This document shows, piece after piece, positions 43,898 to 53,458 of a stretch of 64,000 nucleotides of DNA. Positions within the stretch are counted from its first letter, which is position 1. Every line of letters begins with the position of its first letter. The DNA is from Agathobaculum massiliense (GTDB lineage: Bacteria; Bacillota; Clostridia; Oscillospirales; Butyricicoccaceae). Under the pieces are notes generated by a model. That model saw only the letters and a list, made by a program, of their open reading frames with translations. It was not told where the DNA came from and searched no databases. Location: NCBI RefSeq assembly GCF_900291975.1, contig NZ_OMPN01000001.1:2294001-2358000 (forward strand), given 5' to 3'. The position numbers and the translations under genes were made by a program.

Positions 43898-44866
43898 TTA
43901 TTTGAATCGATTATATGTACCAGATAGAATGATATGGTAGTTTTGCTGATTAGGATTGTCAATTAAACACATAATCTGTTCTGCTGCGGTTTTTCCGAGT
44001 TCATAAGAAGGTTGCGAAATAGTAGCAAAACAAGGAGCCATATCCAATTTATAATCATCATCGAAGTATACAGCAGGAACTGTTTTTTTCATACGGTACA
44101 AATAGTTAGCCACATCCAAAGACATTACACCATTCGAGATAATAAGTGCAGTACAGTTTTCTTGAAGCAATTTTTGAACACAGCCCTCCGCGCTGGTTTT
44201 CATAGAATTACCGTAAGTAATCCAAGATTCCTGAACTTCAATACCGGCATCGCGCATTGCGCTAAGATACCCATTGATACGCCCTTTTGTAGTAGACAAA
44301 TGAGGAATGCCCGCAACATATCCAATTTTTGTGTGCCCACTTTGAATTAAATCACTGGTTGCACAATAGGTAGCGTCTGTGTTGGTAATCGTAGCAGAAC
44401 ACCAAGGCATGTTATCAAATTTGCGGTCAACAAAAAGAACTGGTAGATTGGGATTTAAGTATTTACTGATATCACTATAATTTTTAAATGTGGATGCGAT
44501 CAATAACCCATCTACAACACCAGAGCAAAAATAAGAAAGGTGTTCCAACTCTCGAGTTCCAGTTTCTTTTGTATTTGCAACAATCAACTTGTAATTATAT
44601 TGAGATAACGTTGTTTCTACTGCCTCAATAATGGTAGCAAAAAATCTGTTGGAAATATCAGGCACAATAAATCCGATCAGATTTTTTTTGCCTGTACGAA
44701 AGCTTTTTGCGTAGGCGTTTGGAGTATAATTAAGCTCCTTTGCCGCTTTTAACACTTGTTCGGTTTTTTCTGGTGAAACAAAACGAGTTTTATTAAAAAC
44801 ATGTGAAACTGTTGCAGAAGAAACATTTGCAAGTCGCGCCACATCCCGAATTGTCACGGTACCCAT
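43898..44866 (-). CDS. LacI-family transcriptional regulator
   Basis: A 322-residue protein. The ATG at 44866 follows GGAGG with eight-base spacing; the frame extends to a TTG at 44881. The N-terminal HTH is TVTIRDVARLANVSSATVSHVF with hinge region, followed by a periplasmic-binding-protein-like sensor domain (LIGFIVPDISNRFFATIIEAV, LLIASTF, YCATSDLIQSGHTKIGYV). It is divergent from the transporter operon and probably represses it until a sugar ligand binds. Two matching operator sequences lie in the divergent gap (44940-44954 and 45055-45080), consistent with control of both directions. Confidence 0.93.
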   Translation of the reverse strand: MGTVTIRDVARLANVSSATVSHVFNKTRFVSPEKTEQVLKAAKELNYTPNAYAKSFRTGKKNLIGFIVPDISNRFFATIIEAVETTLSQYNYKLIVANTKETGTRELEHLSYFCSGVVDGLLIASTFKNYSDISKYLNPNLPVLFVDRKFDNMPWCSATITNTDATYCATSDLIQSGHTKIGYVAGIPHLSTTKGRINGYLSAMRDAGIEVQESWITYGNSMKTSAEGCVQKLLQENCTALIISNGVMSLDVANYLYRMKKTVPAVYFDDDYKLDMAPCFATISQPSYELGKTAAEQIMCLIDNPNQQNYHIILSGTYNRFK

Positions 44867-44939
44867 CCAAGAAACCTCCAATTACATTTACATATTCATT
44901 AGGATAATATCATAAATGAAAATAAAAGTCACCAGCTAA

Positions 44940-44954
44940 TTTAATCGATTACGC
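44940..44954. promoter_or_regulatory. LacI-type operator, single half
   Basis: TTTAATCGATTACGC is identical to the left part of the full operator at 45055-45080. It lies 74 bases upstream of the regulator's own start, suggesting autoregulation or looping. Confidence 0.6.
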
Positions 44955-45015
44955 GAAACCAAAAAAAAAGGTGTTTTGTACAAATAACACTTTAATATTT
45001 CTGTTAAACGGCTAA

Positions 45016-45044
45016 TTGTCAAGCGAACTTTTTGTAGATATAAT
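45016..45044 (+). promoter_or_regulatory. Promoter of the sugar operon
   Basis: TTGTCA (45016-45021) and a perfect TATAAT (45039-45044) are separated by 17 bases, directly before the operator palindrome. Confidence 0.8.
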
Positions 45045-45054
45045 AACACCATCA

Positions 45055-45080
45055 TTTAATCGATTACGCAATCGATTAAA
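45055..45080. promoter_or_regulatory. LacI-type operator palindrome
   Basis: TTTAATCGATT and AATCGATTAAA form exact 11-base arms around ACGC. The site covers the predicted transcription start, so a bound LacI protein would block initiation. AATAAAGGAGG for the first gene follows. Confidence 0.8.
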
Positions 45081-45100
45081 AATAAAGGAGGAACATATCA

Positions 45101-46111
45101 ATGAAGAAGCTCTTAGCACTTGTCGCAATTTTTGCAATGGTCTTGAGTTTGGTCGCCTGTGGCGGCAACACAAGCACTAGCAATGCCGGCACCGACACCA
45201 GCAACAACAGTAATAATCAGCAGGACGACCAGGGTACCGAATCATTTAAAGTTGGTTTCGTTTGCCCTGAGGCTACTAATGAGGGTTGGCAGGTGACTGC
45301 AGCTGCCATCGAAGATACCGCGAAGGATCTTGATATCGAGATCTCTAAGCTTTATCTTGATCCTAGTGATTACGAAGGTTCTTTCGCCCTTGCCGTGGAT
45401 ACTTTTATTCAGCAGAAGGTTGATGCCATCATTTATGGCGGTGCAGATGAATCATATGCTGCGTCTGTCCATAAGGCACAGGACGAAGGCATCAAGTGTG
45501 TAGAAATCGACAATCCTACCAACGCTGGCAACCTGTGGCATATTGCTGTTGATTCCTATGCTGCTGCCGCTGTCGCTGGCGAATGGATGGCAGAAGAGCT
45601 TGAGAGTGGCGTTGTTTTGGTGATTAATGGCGATATGGCAAGAACTAATGCACAGCAGCGCCATGATGGTTTTGTTGATACAATCAAAAAGTCGCGTAAT
45701 GACATTGAAATTCATGAGATTTACGCCAACTGGGATTCCACAACTGCTCTTTCCGGTGTTGAGGATGCCATTACTCGGTATGGGGACAAAATTGTAGGCG
45801 CTTTCTCCGCGTGGGATGGTGGTGCATTGTCCGCAGTTTCTGCTCTGGAAGTTGCTGGTCTTACTGAGAATGTTGTTGTTTGTGGTTTTGACGGCACCCC
45901 CACTTCTATGACTTATGTCCGTGAAGGTAAGCTCCAGGCTGTAGTTGGCCAGCCCCTGTATGAACTTGGCAAGGTTGGTATGCAGACCGTACATACTGTT
46001 TTGACTGGTGGTACTGCAGAGGAAGAGACTCTTCTTGATTGCTCCATTGTTATGGCTGACAATGTTGAGGAGTTTATCAAGAGTGCCGGTCTCGAAAAGT
46101 TTGTGAACTAA
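45101..46111 (+). CDS. Sugar-binding lipoprotein of an ABC transporter (RbsB-like)
   Basis: A 336-residue protein. A lipoprotein signal (LLALVAIFAMVLSLVACGG) places the Cys near residue 21, followed by an Asn/Ser/Thr linker and a type 1 periplasmic-binding fold: FKVGFVCPEATNEGWQVTAA, VDAIIYGGADESY, CVEIDNPTNAGNLWHI and VVVCGFDGTPTSM. It would capture a sugar outside the membrane for the ATPase and permease encoded downstream. GGAGG precedes the ATG. A MITE separates it from the ATPase gene. The ligand is unknown; the family covers ribose, galactose, xylose and related sugars. Confidence 0.92.
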   Translation: MKKLLALVAIFAMVLSLVACGGNTSTSNAGTDTSNNSNNQQDDQGTESFKVGFVCPEATNEGWQVTAAAIEDTAKDLDIEISKLYLDPSDYEGSFALAVDTFIQQKVDAIIYGGADESYAASVHKAQDEGIKCVEIDNPTNAGNLWHIAVDSYAAAAVAGEWMAEELESGVVLVINGDMARTNAQQRHDGFVDTIKKSRNDIEIHEIYANWDSTTALSGVEDAITRYGDKIVGAFSAWDGGALSAVSALEVAGLTENVVVCGFDGTPTSMTYVREGKLQAVVGQPLYELGKVGMQTVHTVLTGGTAEEETLLDCSIVMADNVEEFIKSAGLEKFVN

Positions 46112-46195
46112 CATTTGTGCTGTAGGTTTTAAAGTAAACAATATATCGCTGCCCCATTTTGCCAATATATATTAGCGGAAAGGAGCGATATCTAA

Positions 46196-46356
46196 GGCAA
46201 TACCGCACAATTAAAGCTGCGGCGCTTTACGGAAATTTTGCGCCCTAACTTCGTTGTGATTTTGCGGTGATACATCAAGTATTACCGCAAAACCACTCCT
46301 CGTCAGTATGCAAAATTTACTCGTAAATCGCTCTTGTTCAATTATGCGGTATTACC
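46196..46356. mobile_element. MITE-like element (161 bp) between transporter genes
   Basis: Terminal inverted repeats are GGCAATACCGCACAATTAA at the left and its near-complement TTCAATTATGCGGTATTACC at the right. The direct repeat CTAA flanks both sides (46192-46195 and 46357-46360), consistent with a four-base target duplication. Inside, TTTTGCGGTGATAC and GTATTACCGCAAAA form a further hairpin at about 46260-46294. It has no coding capacity for a transposase. Confidence 0.75.
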
Positions 46357-46385
46357 CTAACATAAGTGGGGAGGGACATCCCAAA

Positions 46386-47927
46386 TTGAAGCAGAACATT
46401 AAAATGAATGATATTGCGTTAGAAGTAACTGGCGCCACAAAAATGTTTGGCGGCGTTACAGTGTTAGACCATGTCGATTTCACGCTGCGTAAAGGCGAAG
46501 TTCATATTCTCATGGGTGAGAATGGCGCTGGTAAATCAACATTGATTAAAATTATTGCAGGCGCTTATATCCCGAATGCAGGAAGTATTAAGTTGAATGG
46601 TGAACCCATCTTGACGAACAGCCCCATAGAAGCACTGGAAAAAGGAATCAGTGTTGTATATCAGGAACTGAACTTAGTGGAACCGTTGAGTGCGTATGAA
46701 AATATTTTTGCTGTCAATCAAATTGTAAAAAAACACGGCCCATTGCAAATACTGGATCGCCAAGCAATGATTCAACGTAGCAGAGAGCTGTTGGAAATGA
46801 TCGGTGCGAATATTGATGTTACCGTTCCTGTAAATGAACTTAGTGTCGCACAGAGACAAATGGTTGAAATAGCGAAAGCTCTTCGCATGAATTCTAAGGT
46901 CATTATTTTTGATGAACCTTCAGCTGTTCTAACTGATATTGAAGTGGAAAAACTATTTACAGTTATTCGCAAACTTAAGGAAAATGGGATGGCAATCTGT
47001 TACATCTCACACCGTATGGATGAAATTATGCAGATTGGTGATCGAGTAACGGTGTTGAGAGATGGCAAGCTTGTTGGTTGCAGGGATTTCCATGAAGAAG
47101 AAATAACCATTGATGACATCATCAGCATGATGGTTGGACATCCAATGGATCAGCAATTCCCGAAACAGTTTTTTGAGCGCGGTGAAGAAATTTTACGCGT
47201 TGAAAACCTTTCTTGTGGCAAGTATTTTCAAAATGTGAGTTTCTCTTTGCACAAAGGAGAGGTTTTGGGTTTTTCAGGACTTGTAGGTGCGGGTCGTACG
47301 GAAGTGGCAAAGACAATATTTGGAGCACTTCCTAAAACAGAAGGTAAGATTTATTTCTTTGGCAAAGAAATTTCAGTAAAAAACCCATCCGATGCTATCA
47401 AATTGGGCATATCTTTGGTGCCAGAGGACCGAAAAGAAGAGGGACTGTTTCTCTCTCACTCGCTATATTCTAATTTGATGATTGCTGCTGTAGACAACTT
47501 TACAAAGCATGGTGTCTTTGAGAAGTCTAAAATTGAAACCATTTGCCACAATATTAGTCGCAAACTTCATCTGAATACAGACAACTTAGATTTGAATGCC
47601 GAGAATCTATCTGGCGGAAATCAACAAAAAATATCCTTAGGAAAATGGTTGGTTGCGAATTCCAAACTGGTTATTTTTGATGAGCCGACTCGCGGCGTTG
47701 ATGTAGGAGCGAAAGTTGAAGTCTATAATCTAATTAACAAATTGATTGAGGATGGTATAGGCGTCATTATGATTTCTTCGGATTTGCCAGAGGTTCTTGG
47801 CATGAGCGACCGAATTTTGGTAATGCACGAAGGCAGACCGACCGGCGAGCTGCTTCGTGCGGACGCAACACAAGAGAAAATAATGAAATTGGCAACACAG
47901 CGAGGAGAAAAGGAATATGAACAATAA
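46386..47927 (+). CDS. Sugar ABC transporter ATPase, RbsA/MglA type
   Basis: A 513-residue protein with two fused ATPase domains. The TTG at 46386 is preferred because GGGAGGG lies ten bases upstream; the ATG at 46404 is an alternative. Domain 1 has Walker A GENGAGKSTLIK, signature LSVAQRQMVEIAKAL and Walker B VIIFDEPSAVL. Domain 2 has a degenerate Walker A (GLVGAGRTEVAKTIF), as is normal for this family, signature LSGGNQQKISLGKWL and Walker B LVIFDEPTRGVDVGA. Its end overlaps the permease start by 11 bases. The upstream MITE may have replaced its original leader. Confidence 0.93.
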   Translation: MKQNIKMNDIALEVTGATKMFGGVTVLDHVDFTLRKGEVHILMGENGAGKSTLIKIIAGAYIPNAGSIKLNGEPILTNSPIEALEKGISVVYQELNLVEPLSAYENIFAVNQIVKKHGPLQILDRQAMIQRSRELLEMIGANIDVTVPVNELSVAQRQMVEIAKALRMNSKVIIFDEPSAVLTDIEVEKLFTVIRKLKENGMAICYISHRMDEIMQIGDRVTVLRDGKLVGCRDFHEEEITIDDIISMMVGHPMDQQFPKQFFERGEEILRVENLSCGKYFQNVSFSLHKGEVLGFSGLVGAGRTEVAKTIFGALPKTEGKIYFFGKEISVKNPSDAIKLGISLVPEDRKEEGLFLSHSLYSNLMIAAVDNFTKHGVFEKSKIETICHNISRKLHLNTDNLDLNAENLSGGNQQKISLGKWLVANSKLVIFDEPTRGVDVGAKVEVYNLINKLIEDGIGVIMISSDLPEVLGMSDRILVMHEGRPTGELLRADATQEKIMKLATQRGEKEYEQ

Positions 47928-48900
47928 AGCACAAGGGTTGAAACTTACAAACAAATATAGTTCCCAAATTAGCGCTTTTTTAGCACTGATTATTCTTTGC
48001 GTCGTTCTGTCTTTCCTTTCGAAAGACTTTATGACAGTTGGGAATTTACTGACAGTGACAAACCAAGTTGTATATATTGCGCTCATGGCCATCGGCATGA
48101 CGGTTCTCTTCATGCTTGGCGCGATAGATCTTTCAGTAGGTGCCATTTTGGCGTTAAGCGCATGTGTTATGGGATTGCTTACAAATAAATATGGAATGGC
48201 GCCTATGCCGGCTATTTTGATTGCCCTGGCAATAGCCCTTCTTTGCGGGATAATCAACGGCCTGCTTGTCACAAAGGTTATGTTACCTCCGTTTGTTGCG
48301 ACTCTTGGCACTAGCTACATTTTCCGAGGTATGGCAGCTATCATTACAGATGCGAAAAACTCCTTGATTATGCCAGACGGCCTCCGTTGGATTGCTGCTG
48401 GAAAAATCAAGAATGTTTTTCCTATTGGTATTATCGTATTGCTTGCTCTGTTTGCAATGGCATGGTTTCTGCTAGAAAAAACTCCTTTTGGAATCAAGAT
48501 CAAGTGCATTGGTGGTAACGAAAAAGCAGCGCGGCTTTCAGGCGTTGAAATCGACAAAATGAAGCTTAAGGCCTATGCTATGACCGGCATTCTGTGCGGC
48601 ATTTCCGCTATGATGCTCGCCGGTAGATTGAATTTCACAAATTCTACCATGGCAACTGGTGCCGAACTTAACTGCATCGTTGCGGGCGTTGTCGGTGGCA
48701 CTTCCATGAATGGCGGCTCCGGTAGCATCTGGGGTACCCTGATCGGATCTCTACTCATGGGTGTGATAAACAATGGCTTGAATCTGTTGCATGTCAGTCA
48801 GTTCTGGCAGGATGTTGCTATGGGCGCGCTCGTGATTTTGGCAGTTACAATTGATTGTTTCCGTCAGGCAAGCAAAGATAGAGTTAAAAAGGTTGCATAA
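47917..48900 (+). CDS. Sugar ABC transporter permease, RbsC type
   Basis: A 327-residue polytopic membrane protein with eight to ten hydrophobic segments. The RbsC-family signature GAIDLSVGAILALSACV is near residue 65, followed by LCGIINGLLVTKVMLPPFVATLGTSYI and the ATPase-contacting NEKAARLSGVEIDKMKLKAYAMTGI. AGGAGAAAAGG lies before the ATG inside the ATPase gene. With the lipoprotein and ATPase genes it forms a complete importer. Confidence 0.93.
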   Translation: MNNKAQGLKLTNKYSSQISAFLALIILCVVLSFLSKDFMTVGNLLTVTNQVVYIALMAIGMTVLFMLGAIDLSVGAILALSACVMGLLTNKYGMAPMPAILIALAIALLCGIINGLLVTKVMLPPFVATLGTSYIFRGMAAIITDAKNSLIMPDGLRWIAAGKIKNVFPIGIIVLLALFAMAWFLLEKTPFGIKIKCIGGNEKAARLSGVEIDKMKLKAYAMTGILCGISAMMLAGRLNFTNSTMATGAELNCIVAGVVGGTSMNGGSGSIWGTLIGSLLMGVINNGLNLLHVSQFWQDVAMGALVILAVTIDCFRQASKDRVKKVA

Positions 48901-48914
48901 TAGGAGGTGGTTTT

Positions 48915-49739
48915 GTGAATAGACCTGCTGCGATCGTCACTGGTGGAAATAGAGGTGTCGGTGAAGGAATCTGTAATGCACTCGCCAGCAAAGGATATAA
49001 CATCTTTATGGCGCACTGCGGGGAGGGCGACAAAGCTATACGTGTTGCACAGCGACTGCAAGACAACTACGGTGTCAGGGTCGAAACATTTGATTGCGAC
49101 CAGCGAGATCACAATATTGGTGAAAGCCTTATGGCACATGCTTTAGACGCATTTCCTTCTATATCTCTTGTGATGTGCAATGCTGGTGTTGGTCTTGAAA
49201 AATACATGCGTCTTATCCATCCGGAAGAAATTGATTTTGTTTATGAGGTCAATTTTCGCGGAAGCCTTTTAATTGCTAATGCCGCGGCCAAATATATGAT
49301 GAAAAGCGGTATTAAAGGCACGATTTTATTTACTTCGTCTATCCGTTCCAAAACACCCACTCCGATGGACGCAATTTATGGCGGACTGAAAGCGGGACTC
49401 AATCGAGCCGCCCAATCTATGGCTCGTGAATACGGAAGATACGGTATCCGTGTTTCTACTATTTCTCCTGGGTGTATGTGTGTATATCCGGAAGGCTATG
49501 AAGATCGAGACTATACGGAGGAAATTTCACGAATCCCGCTGCGAATTGGTGGAGATGGTAACGATATTGGTTACACAGCGGCTTTTCTTGCTTCGGACGA
49601 AGCAAAATTTATCACTGGCGTGAATATATTTGTAGATGGTGGTGTTAATTGCGGCGAGGACTACTGGTCAGAAGCTGATGAATACACCGCTAGCCACGGA
49701 CGTGGAACATTTGTAATCCGTGAACAGACATGCGAATGA
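48915..49739 (+). CDS. Short-chain dehydrogenase/reductase
   Basis: A 274-residue protein with a GTG start after AGGAGG. The Rossmann motif is VTGGNRGVGEGI; the NAG motif is MCNAGV; the catalytic Ser is in LFTSSIRS and the YxxxK in IYGGLKAGLNRAA; ISPGC follows, and the C-terminal TGVNIFVDGG is typical of classical SDRs. In this operon it could oxidise the imported sugar, or a sugar released from it, to a lactone or keto-sugar for the lactonase encoded downstream. The substrate is not determinable here. Confidence 0.88.
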   Translation: MNRPAAIVTGGNRGVGEGICNALASKGYNIFMAHCGEGDKAIRVAQRLQDNYGVRVETFDCDQRDHNIGESLMAHALDAFPSISLVMCNAGVGLEKYMRLIHPEEIDFVYEVNFRGSLLIANAAAKYMMKSGIKGTILFTSSIRSKTPTPMDAIYGGLKAGLNRAAQSMAREYGRYGIRVSTISPGCMCVYPEGYEDRDYTEEISRIPLRIGGDGNDIGYTAAFLASDEAKFITGVNIFVDGGVNCGEDYWSEADEYTASHGRGTFVIREQTCE

Positions 49740-49748
49740 GGTGGAAAA

Positions 49749-50894
49749 ATGATATCACTGGAAGCAAATGAAGTAACATTGAAAGAAAAGGATATGGCGC
49801 TTATGCCAGTCCGGATTAACACAAATCCCGGCGAGAAGTATCATCGCAAAAACCGGCTTTGGCAAGGCATACCTGGAATTGATAGAACTCGGGGCGGCCG
49901 TTTTTGGAGATGTTTTTTCAGCGGAGGCAATGATGAAGGTCCAGACAACTATGTCGCAATTGAAATCAGCGATGACAACTGTGAAACATGGTCTGAGCCC
50001 ATTATGGTAGTTGACCCAGCTGGTAATGTTCGAGCATTTGATCCTTGTCTATGGCGCACTCCTACTAATGAATTGTTTTTCTTCTGGTCGCAGAGTTATG
50101 GTGGCTTTGATGGTCGAGCTGGTTGTTGGTATTCAGTATGCCGAAATCCTGATGAGTCTCCTCTTATTTGGACGGAGCCACATAGAATTGCAGATGGTGT
50201 GATGCTCAACAAACCAACGGTACTGTCCAATGGGGATTGGGCTCTTCCGATTTGCCTGTGGGGGCATGTTAAATCGGATTTGAATCCTGATGTCCCTGAT
50301 TGTCTCGCAAAAATGTATGTATCTAAGGATAACGGTGAGACATTTGAATATCGTGGTGGAGTCGATATGCCGAATCGATGGTTCGACGAGAGTATGATCA
50401 TTGAGAAGAATGATGGTACTATTCAAATGCTGACACGCAGAAAAGATGGCATTGGTGAAGCTTTTTCCAATGATGGGGGGCGAACTTGGGAGAATGTTGG
50501 AAAATTCTGCTTTGGCGGTCCTAATTCCAGATTCCATATTCGAAAAATCCATTCCGGTAATATCCTGTTGATCAATCACTGGAGTCCTGATAACTGTTTT
50601 GACAAGCCACGTGGGGACGACCCGGACTATATGGCAAGAAATAACTTAGCTGCATTTTTGTCAACAGATGATGGAGAGACTTGGAGTGGTCCTCTTTTGT
50701 TGGACGAGCGGGAACTTGTGTCTTACCCAGATGCAGTGCAAACACCGGATGACCAAATTTATATTATCTATGATCGCGAGCGTAATGTAGAAAAGGAACT
50801 TTTGTTAGCTCGGATTACCGAGGAAGACATTTTGCAGGGCCGTTTTGTTTCTGACGGTTCCTTTACCAAGCGTGTTATCAGTAAATTGGATTGA
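49749..50894 (+). CDS. Sialidase-fold (BNR repeat) protein
   Basis: A 381-residue protein of six-bladed propeller type. Three Asp-box motifs are visible: SKDNGETFEY, SNDGGRTWEN and STDDGETWSG, plus SDDNCETWSEP. It lacks a signal peptide, so it acts in the cytosol on an imported molecule. The usual sialidase Arg triad cannot be assigned with certainty, so it may be another retaining or lyase-type glycosidase of this fold. AGGTGG lies before the ATG. It is part of the tightly packed operon (9 bases after the dehydrogenase). Confidence 0.8.
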   Translation: MISLEANEVTLKEKDMALMPVRINTNPGEKYHRKNRLWQGIPGIDRTRGGRFWRCFFSGGNDEGPDNYVAIEISDDNCETWSEPIMVVDPAGNVRAFDPCLWRTPTNELFFFWSQSYGGFDGRAGCWYSVCRNPDESPLIWTEPHRIADGVMLNKPTVLSNGDWALPICLWGHVKSDLNPDVPDCLAKMYVSKDNGETFEYRGGVDMPNRWFDESMIIEKNDGTIQMLTRRKDGIGEAFSNDGGRTWENVGKFCFGGPNSRFHIRKIHSGNILLINHWSPDNCFDKPRGDDPDYMARNNLAAFLSTDDGETWSGPLLLDERELVSYPDAVQTPDDQIYIIYDRERNVEKELLLARITEEDILQGRFVSDGSFTKRVISKLD

Positions 50895-50904
50895 GGTGTC
50901 GACT

Positions 50905-51876
50905 ATGAAATATAGAAAACTTGAAGGAACAGATCTTACTGTGCCGCAGTATGTGCTGGGCACAGGTGATTATGCAAGCAATGTTCCAGAGCATATTTCC
51001 CGAGAATTGCTCAAATCTTATATCGATTACGGTGGGACAATGATTGATACATCCCATTATTACGGGAGCTTCATTGTAGGCGGACGTTCCTTGAGTGAAT
51101 GTCTTGTAGGTGATTTTCTTAAAGAGAATCATTTGCGCGATAAAGTGCTGATTAGCACAAAAGGTTGCTGCTATGCTACGAATAAACCTTATGAAAAGCG
51201 GATGACTCCAAAGTATTTGCGCGAAGATCTGAACGACAGCTTGAAGAACCTACACACAGACTATATAGACTTCTATTGGCTACACCAGGATGACCCTAGT
51301 CAGCCAGTCATTCCTATTATCGAGGAATTAAATAAGTGCGTTGATGAAGGGAAAATCCGTTATTTTGGTTGTTCTAATTGGAAAATCGAGCGAATACTGG
51401 AAGCAGATTCCTATGCAAAGGCACACGGTTTGCGTACATTCAGCGCAAATCAGGTCATGTTTAATATGGCTTTCCCCAATATGACAGCTGTCGATGAGCT
51501 GATTCAAACATGGCTCACTAACGGTATGCGAAAGTATCATATTGAAACCCAGCGACCAGTGTTCGCCTATTGTTCACAGGCTAGTGGATTCTTTTATAAT
51601 TGCTTCAAAGAAGATTATATGGAGAATCTGGGCTACGCATATTCTCGCAAATATTTCTATAATAGCGAATCCCTTCGACGAGCACGCCAAGCAGTAAAGC
51701 TTGCGAAGGAGACTAATATGACTTTGCAAGATATTGTTTTAGGATACACTCTCTCCCAGCCTTTCCCGGTTGTATCTATCGTTGGCCCGCAGCGGCCAAA
51801 TGAGATGAAAACAACTCTGGAAAGTGCACAGATTCCTCTTACACAAGAACAGATTGATTTTATTTTCGATATATAA
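50905..51876 (+). CDS. Aldo/keto reductase
   Basis: A 323-residue protein. The ATG at 50905 follows GAGGTG. The catalytic tetrad of the family is visible: Asp in GTMIDTSHYYG, Tyr in the same stretch, Lys in VLISTKGC and His in FYWLHQDDP. The NADPH-binding C-terminal part has SIVGPQRPNEMKTTLESAQ. It probably reduces or oxidises a sugar carbonyl in the same pathway as the dehydrogenase; direction and substrate are unknown. Confidence 0.88.
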   Translation: MKYRKLEGTDLTVPQYVLGTGDYASNVPEHISRELLKSYIDYGGTMIDTSHYYGSFIVGGRSLSECLVGDFLKENHLRDKVLISTKGCCYATNKPYEKRMTPKYLREDLNDSLKNLHTDYIDFYWLHQDDPSQPVIPIIEELNKCVDEGKIRYFGCSNWKIERILEADSYAKAHGLRTFSANQVMFNMAFPNMTAVDELIQTWLTNGMRKYHIETQRPVFAYCSQASGFFYNCFKEDYMENLGYAYSRKYFYNSESLRRARQAVKLAKETNMTLQDIVLGYTLSQPFPVVSIVGPQRPNEMKTTLESAQIPLTQEQIDFIFDI

Positions 51877-51883
51877 TATTTAA

Positions 51884-53458
51884 ATGATATTACATAATGG
51901 AATTGTATCCCCTGACAATGTCGAAACTTTACTCCCGACTTCTCATGTACATCACCCTTCCTTTCAGGTAAAGCCGCAAATGCCGGATTACCTGAAAAGA
52001 AGGCCCGATGTTATTCCTATCGATTGCGGCAGACAGCTTTTTGTGGACGATTTTTTAATAGAAGAATGTGATATGCAGCGGGAGTTCTATTCTCCTCAGA
52101 TCAAGGGGCCAGTGTTGCTTCCCACAACTCCTTTGGAAATGGATAATGGTAATTGCCCAGTTGCTGCACCGTTTAAAGATGGCGCATTTTATGATCCTTT
52201 TGACGGTAAATTCAAATTGTGGTATCAAGCCGGTTGGTTTGGAGCGACTGCTTATGCTGAAAGTAGTGATGGATTTCATTGGGAAAGGATAAACACCAGA
52301 GCAGGTAACGGCACAAATCGAGTGTTACCCTATTCCGAAGGACGTATACGAGATGGATGTAGCGTTTGGTTGGATCTTAATAGCATAGATGAGCGATATA
52401 AAATGTTTCTCTTTACTCGAGATCCCCAAAAACGCGAGTATGCAGAACTACGAACATCCGCAGACGGAATGACTTGGAGTACACCAACGCCTATTATGCG
52501 ATGCGGAGATACTACATCGTTGTTCTATAACCCATTTAGAGACAAATGGGTGCTGAGTGTTCGCAGTTTATATAATAGAGAACAATACTTATATCGATAC
52601 CGTTCTTATCGGGAAGCAAGTACTTTTTATGAACTTGCAGCTTGTCAAAAGGAATACTTTTGGCAGACTGCAGATGTAGATGATGCTCGCGATGACATAT
52701 ATGATTGTGACACACAGTTATATAGCTTGGATTGTGTGGCGTACGAAAGCATTGTCATCGGCCTATATCAAATTTTTAAAGGCCCCCATAATACGATTGC
52801 AGAAAAACTGAAAACCCCCAAAAAATGTGATCTATACATTGGCTTTAGTCGTGATGGCTTACAATTTTCCAGATTGAATAGAAATGAATTTATTGCTGGA
52901 ACCGGAGCTTGTGGAGCGTGGAACGAAGGTTACATTCATCCTGCAACTGGCATCTGTATTATAAACGGTCACGAGCTTCTCTTCTATTTTGGTGCCTGGT
53001 CTGGGAATTCGCCTCATCTTGGGCGGCATATGTATGCTGGTGGTAGTACAGGAGTTGCTGCACTCCGTAGAGACGGATTTGCGGCACTGGTAACGGATAA
53101 TGTCGGTCGAATTGTAACGCCGTTAGTGTGTTTTGAAGGTGAAGGTCTTTGGGTTAATGCACAATGCAAGTCATTGAAGGCAGAATTGCGCGACATTAAC
53201 AATCGTCCTATTAAAGGTCTTACATTTAATGATTGCGTTTGTAGAAACATCGATTCTACAAAGCAACAAATTATATGGAAAAACCCTTCACGGCTAAAAG
53301 AACTTACACATGTACCAGTCCACATCGTATTTGAGATAGAACAAGGCAAATTGTTTGCTTTTTGGATTTCAAAAAGCAAATCCGGTGCAAGTGGCGGCTA
53401 TCTGGCGGCCGGCAGTGTGCAACATCGTGGAATAAAGGATGACCCGTATGAATACTAA
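51884..53458 (+). CDS. Putative five-bladed-propeller glycoside hydrolase
   Basis: A 524-residue protein, cytosolic (no signal peptide). The stretch IPIDCGRQLFVDDFLIEECD and later FKLWYQAGWFGATAYAESSDG, YKMFLFTRDP, LYIGFSRDGLQF are typical of GH32/GH43-like propeller proteins found in carbohydrate-utilisation loci. The catalytic acids cannot be assigned. The start is uncertain: no good ribosome site precedes 51884, and ATG at 51980 is an alternative. Its 3' end overlaps the lactonase start. With the sialidase-fold protein it gives two propeller glycosidase candidates in one operon. Confidence 0.7.
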   Translation: MILHNGIVSPDNVETLLPTSHVHHPSFQVKPQMPDYLKRRPDVIPIDCGRQLFVDDFLIEECDMQREFYSPQIKGPVLLPTTPLEMDNGNCPVAAPFKDGAFYDPFDGKFKLWYQAGWFGATAYAESSDGFHWERINTRAGNGTNRVLPYSEGRIRDGCSVWLDLNSIDERYKMFLFTRDPQKREYAELRTSADGMTWSTPTPIMRCGDTTSLFYNPFRDKWVLSVRSLYNREQYLYRYRSYREASTFYELAACQKEYFWQTADVDDARDDIYDCDTQLYSLDCVAYESIVIGLYQIFKGPHNTIAEKLKTPKKCDLYIGFSRDGLQFSRLNRNEFIAGTGACGAWNEGYIHPATGICIINGHELLFYFGAWSGNSPHLGRHMYAGGSTGVAALRRDGFAALVTDNVGRIVTPLVCFEGEGLWVNAQCKSLKAELRDINNRPIKGLTFNDCVCRNIDSTKQQIIWKNPSRLKELTHVPVHIVFEIEQGKLFAFWISKSKSGASGGYLAAGSVQHRGIKDDPYEY

